Shown here one piece after another: positions 61,038 to 64,000 of a DNA stretch of 64,000 nucleotides. This stretch comes from Rhodobacteraceae bacterium UBA6213. GTDB taxonomy: Bacteria; Pseudomonadota; Alphaproteobacteria; Rhodobacterales; Rhodobacteraceae. How positions within the stretch are numbered: the stretch's first letter is position 1; the number at the start of each line of letters is the position of its first letter. Both the position numbers and the translations under genes were made by a program. The stretch covers positions 379,719 to 443,718 of the forward strand of contig DISJ01000009.1 of assembly GCA_002421605.1 (NCBI GenBank), written 5' to 3'. The notes below the pieces were generated by a model. The model did not search any database. It saw nothing but the letters and a program-made list of their open reading frames with translations, and had not been told where the DNA came from.

Positions 61038-63293
61038 ATGTGGAGGCTGCGGTTGAAACCCAGAGCCGAGCATGGGCGCTTTAGGATGCAGGTCAGCATT
61101 GCCGATAAACTGGCGCAGGAACGTCGCGCGCGGCTTGCCGCAGAACGGTTTCTGGAACAAACGAAAGTTGAGCTTTTTGCCGCCAACCAAAAGCTTGCGC
61201 AACATGCGCGCGCGCTTTCGGATCAGATCGTGGCGCAGCGGCACGGATTGGAACGCGCCCAAGCGCAAACCGAATCGCTTTTGGGCGAAAATACCCGTGT
61301 GCGAGGCGATCTGGAGTTGGCCACTTCGGCCGCGCAGATTGCAAATCGGCGTCTGTGGGAGGCGTTGGAAACCATCCATGACGGCTTTGCGGTATTCGAT
61401 CAGGAACTGCGTCTGGTGGTGGCAAACCGCGCGTATCTTGCGTTTTTCGACGGCCATGTGGCGGTGACGCAAGGGGTTGGCTACGATGCTGTGCTGAAGC
61501 TGATGGCGCAGCACGATATGGTCGAGCTTGAGGGCCGCGAGCCGCTGATTTGGCACAGCGAAATGATGGCGCGCATCCGCTGCGCGAAGATCGAGCCTTA
61601 CGTGCTGCGCCTAGCGAACGGACGCTATCTGCGACTGGCCGACCGCTGGGGTGATGAGGGTGATCTGGTCTGTCTTGCGCAGGACATCACGAAAACCATG
61701 GCGCGCGAAACCGAACTCGAAAAGGCACGTGTTGAGGCCGAGGCGGCGAATCGTGCCAAATCGGCGTTTCTTGCGAACATGAGCCACGAAATCCGCACCC
61801 CGATGAGCGGGGTAGTCGGCATGTCGGAACTGCTTTGCGAAACCACGCTGAACGAGGAGCAGCGGCTATTTGCCGAAACCATCAAGTCCTCGGGCGAGGC
61901 GCTGTTGAAGATCATCAACGAGGTGCTCGATTATTCCAAGATCGAGGCTGACAAGCTGCGGCTTTACCCAGAAGTGTTCGATCTGGAGCGGTGCTTGCAT
62001 GAAATCATGGTGCTGCTTGGTCCCTCGGCGCGCGACAAGGGGCTGGAACTGCTGGTCGATTACGACATCGCCCTGCCCACCCGCTATGTCGCCGATCCGG
62101 GCCGGATGCGTCAGGTGATGACCAACCTGATTGGCAACGCGGTCAAGTTTACGCTCGCGGGCCATGTGCTGGTGCGGGTGGTGGGGCAGGAGCGAGGCGA
62201 CGGCCAGTTTGATCTGCAAGTGGCGGTCGAAGATACAGGCATCGGTATTGCGCCCGAATACATCGAGCATGTGCTGGACAAGTTTAATCAGGTTGAAAGC
62301 GCGTCGAACCGCAAGTTTGAAGGCACCGGGCTAGGGCTGGCGATCACCCGGCAATTGGTCGAGCTGATGGGGGGCACAATTTGGGTTGATAGCGAGCTGG
62401 GGCGTGGTTCTTGTTTCGGCTTCAAGTTGACGGTGCCGGTTGCTGAGCCGCTTGAGGTAGCCGAGGGGCCATTGGCACCGATCACGCTCAAGGCGGCGCT
62501 GGTGGTCGAGGATCTTTCGGTCAATCGGGTCGTTCTGGAACGGCAGTTGCAAGCCTATGGGCTGGCCGTAACGCTTTGCCGTTCCGGCGCTGAAGCGCTA
62601 GGGGCGGTCAAGGCAGGCGCGCATTTTGATGTTGTGCTGGTTGACCAGCAGATTCCCGACATGGACGGGTTGCAACTGGTGCAGCGGTTGCGCGACAAGG
62701 GCTTGGGCGCGCCGATTCTGCTATTGACCACAAATCCGGATCAGGCCGCGATCGGGGCGATGCAGGGCGAGTTGGCGGCGGCGCTGGAAAAGCCGGTGTT
62801 GCGTTCAGATCTCTTCCGCTCGTTGCAAGACATCGCGCAGCCCGTGGCGGCGGCACCGGCGCAAGCGTCCATTGCGCCGCGCCAGATGCGGGTGTTGGCC
62901 GCCGAGGACAACCGCACTAACCAACTGGTGTTCAACAAGATGGTGAAGGATTACGACATCGATCTGCAATTTGCCAACAATGGCCGCGAGGCGCTGGACC
63001 TTTGGCAGCAATGGCGACCTGATCTGGTGTTCATGGATATTTCGATGCCCGAAATGGACGGGCGCGAAGCCGCGCGTGCCATTCGTGACTATGAACAGGT
63101 GCACGGGCTACGGCGCACCCCGATCGTCGCGTTGACCGCACATGCGATGGACGGAGACGCAGATTCAATTCTTGCTGCGGGGATTGACCTATACCTTACC
63201 AAGCCATTGAAAAAACGCGAAATTGCAAAGCAGTTGGCAGCCTATTGCCCGCCGGGCGCGCGCTGCTCGGTGCCTGAGGCAGGGCTGCAGTAG
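61038..63293 (+). CDS. soluble hybrid histidine kinase with two receiver domains
   Basis: A 751-residue signalling protein without membrane segments. Order: coiled-coil (about 20-105), a PAS-like domain (107-220), HisKA with His250 (MSHEIRTP), HATPase (370-465), receiver 1 with Asp536 (VLVDQQIPDMDG), receiver 2 with Asp667 (VFMDISMPEMDG). There is no output domain, so it should pass phosphate to a separate protein. ATG at 61038 lacks a ribosome site; TTG at 61053 follows GGAGG by 6 bases and ATG at 61086 is another choice. It is divergent from the alpha-2-macroglobulin gene. Partner and stimulus unknown. Confidence 0.93.
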   Translation: MWRLRLKPRAEHGRFRMQVSIADKLAQERRARLAAERFLEQTKVELFAANQKLAQHARALSDQIVAQRHGLERAQAQTESLLGENTRVRGDLELATSAAQIANRRLWEALETIHDGFAVFDQELRLVVANRAYLAFFDGHVAVTQGVGYDAVLKLMAQHDMVELEGREPLIWHSEMMARIRCAKIEPYVLRLANGRYLRLADRWGDEGDLVCLAQDITKTMARETELEKARVEAEAANRAKSAFLANMSHEIRTPMSGVVGMSELLCETTLNEEQRLFAETIKSSGEALLKIINEVLDYSKIEADKLRLYPEVFDLERCLHEIMVLLGPSARDKGLELLVDYDIALPTRYVADPGRMRQVMTNLIGNAVKFTLAGHVLVRVVGQERGDGQFDLQVAVEDTGIGIAPEYIEHVLDKFNQVESASNRKFEGTGLGLAITRQLVELMGGTIWVDSELGRGSCFGFKLTVPVAEPLEVAEGPLAPITLKAALVVEDLSVNRVVLERQLQAYGLAVTLCRSGAEALGAVKAGAHFDVVLVDQQIPDMDGLQLVQRLRDKGLGAPILLLTTNPDQAAIGAMQGELAAALEKPVLRSDLFRSLQDIAQPVAAAPAQASIAPRQMRVLAAEDNRTNQLVFNKMVKDYDIDLQFANNGREALDLWQQWRPDLVFMDISMPEMDGREAARAIRDYEQVHGLRRTPIVALTAHAMDGDADSILAAGIDLYLTKPLKKREIAKQLAAYCPPGARCSVPEAGLQ

Positions 63294-63296
63294 GGT

Positions 63297-63327
63297 GCCG
63301 AGCGAGGGCAGCGGCAAGCCGCTCGGC
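63297..63327. terminator. hairpin between the convergent kinase and recQ genes
   Basis: GCCGAGCG and CGCTCGGC pair perfectly over 8 bp, starting 3 bases past the kinase stop and ending 4 bases before the recQ stop. An alternative inner stem AGCGG/CCGCT competes. No T-run is present on either side. Confidence 0.45.
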
Positions 63328-63330
63328 GGC

Positions 63331-64000
63331 TTAGCCTGCTGCGATGATCGACAAGAACACCGCCCCGAAACGCTCGGCACTTGCGGTGCTCATTCCGGGA
63401 ATCCGCTGAAGTGCGGCGATGCTGTTGGGGCGGCGTTCGGCGATCTTGCGCAAGGTGGTCTGGCTGCAATTCAGCAGGCGGTCTTGCCCCGCCGGTCCGC
63501 GCACCAGTTCCTGCTGCGCGGCTTGCAGGCGGTCAAACAGCCTGCCTGTCGCGCTACCGGCTAGCTTTAGCCGCGCGGGGTGCATGTGCGGTGCGCTGCC
63601 CGCGATCACCTCCAGAAACTGCGCGCCAAAACTTTCGAGTTTTTTGGCACCAACGCCGGAAATGCGGGCCATCTCGTCCATCGTCATCGGCCGCACCTCG
63701 GCCATCTCGATCAGTGTGCGGTCGGGAAAGATGATGTAGGCGGGTGCGCGCGCCGCTTCGGCCAGCGCGCGCCGCTTGGCCTTAAGCGCGGAAAGCAGCG
63801 GTGCGTCTTCGTCGCTTACCAGCGCGCGCACTACGGTGGCGGATTTGGCGCGCCGCACGAGGTCGCGGCGAAAGTGCAGCGTGACCTCGCCGCGCAGCAC
63901 CGGGCGGGCGGCCTCGGTCATCACCAATGCGCCGTGGCGGGCGGGATCGGGGCGCACAAGGTCGTGCCCCTGCATCTGGCGAAACACCGATTGCCACTGC
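63331..64000 (-). CDS. recQ: ATP-dependent DNA helicase RecQ, C-terminal part
   Basis: The 3' end of a gene that starts past the window. The frame is open to the last bases (QWQSVFRQMQGHDLVRPDPA), the end of the RQC winged-helix region, and runs on through TEAARPVLRGE. An HRDC domain follows (SALKAKRRALAEAARAPAYI, then FPDRTLIEMAEVRPMTMDEM), then a second, degenerate HRDC-like segment (LLNCSQTTLRKIAERRPNSI, then IPGMSTASAERFG). The helicase core is outside the window. It acts in recombination and replication-fork repair. Confidence 0.93.
   Translation of the reverse strand, partial: QWQSVFRQMQGHDLVRPDPARHGALVMTEAARPVLRGEVTLHFRRDLVRRAKSATVVRALVSDEDAPLLSALKAKRRALAEAARAPAYIIFPDRTLIEMAEVRPMTMDEMARISGVGAKKLESFGAQFLEVIAGSAPHMHPARLKLAGSATGRLFDRLQAAQQELVRGPAGQDRLLNCSQTTLRKIAERRPNSIAALQRIPGMSTASAERFGAVFLSIIAAG

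Noticed and set aside
1..64000. CRISPR arrays, prophage, insertion sequences, toxin-antitoxin or restriction systems
   Set aside because: No regularly spaced repeats, transposase, integrase, phage structural genes or nuclease-methylase pairs were found; the ribbon-helix-helix gene at 6096 has no toxin partner.

Overview
The window is GC-rich chromosomal DNA with the gene content of an alphaproteobacterium of the order Rhodobacterales (Rhodobacter/Roseobacter group). Support comes from a DUF2794 protein, an IalB-family secreted protein, a DUF2585/UPF0314 membrane protein, an LpcC-like LPS-core glycosyltransferase, a serC-serA operon behind a two-hairpin leader, and the rsfS-rlmH ... gpmI-envC-ctpA-rppH chain. 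No phage, transposase, integrase, CRISPR array or rRNA gene was seen. Nearly all of the sequence is coding and most genes are housekeeping.

Layout: (1) 1-6.6 kb: the end of a MAPEG-family membrane protein, glutathione-dependent formaldehyde dehydrogenase (frmA), a small lipoprotein, DUF2794, an NlpC/P60 plus M17 aminopeptidase pair, a helical unknown, a beta-carbonic anhydrase and a ribbon-helix-helix protein. (2) 6.6-12.4 kb: a DUF4139 protein, aspartate-semialdehyde dehydrogenase, a GT29 (sialyltransferase-like)/GT4 pair probably acting on surface glycans, and an MFS transporter. (3) 12.5-14.2 kb: an ArsR-family repressor and ArsP-type permease operon directly downstream of tRNA-Pro(CGG), with a promoter that suggests a leaderless transcript. 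(4) 14.2-22.5 kb: DMT exporter, leuB, a LysR regulator divergent from an epimerase-like protein, a secreted EEP hydrolase with a membrane protein, and leuC-leuD with a strong terminator. (5) 22.5-29.6 kb: rsfS-rlmH, a lipoprotein, an internally shortened methyltransferase, then gpmI-envC-ctpA and rppH. (6) 29.7-41.4 kb: MltB-type transglycosylase, dapD with a small overlapping gene, a LOG-family protein, a GT39 transferase, a YcaQ-type DNA glycosylase, a short CPA2 antiporter, rlmN, IalB, asparaginase and a TauE/SafE permease. (7) 41.5-53.3 kb: Na/Pi cotransporter, secreted hydrolase, large DUF2339 membrane protein, serB divergent from serC-serA (serine synthesis), metallophosphoesterase, DUF2585 and a thiolase. 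(8) 53.4-64 kb: a periplasmic alpha-2-macroglobulin with its partner PBP1C, a soluble hybrid histidine kinase with two receiver domains, and the 3' part of recQ.

Several sets of genes act together: serB/serC/serA make serine; leuB/leuC/leuD make leucine; asd and dapD feed the lysine/diaminopimelate branch; NlpC/P60, EnvC, CtpA, MltB, PBP1C and alpha-2-macroglobulin concern the cell wall and periplasm; RsfS, RlmH and RlmN act on the ribosome.

The most unusual signals are not a large new system. They are a dispersed palindromic element found three times, always between convergent genes; a pair of mutually antisense small ORFs in the leuC/rsfS gap; a methyltransferase that seems to have lost two internal blocks in frame; a GT29-like protein with sialylmotif-like residues but no sialic-acid genes nearby; and an arsR promoter that places its transcription start at the start codon.
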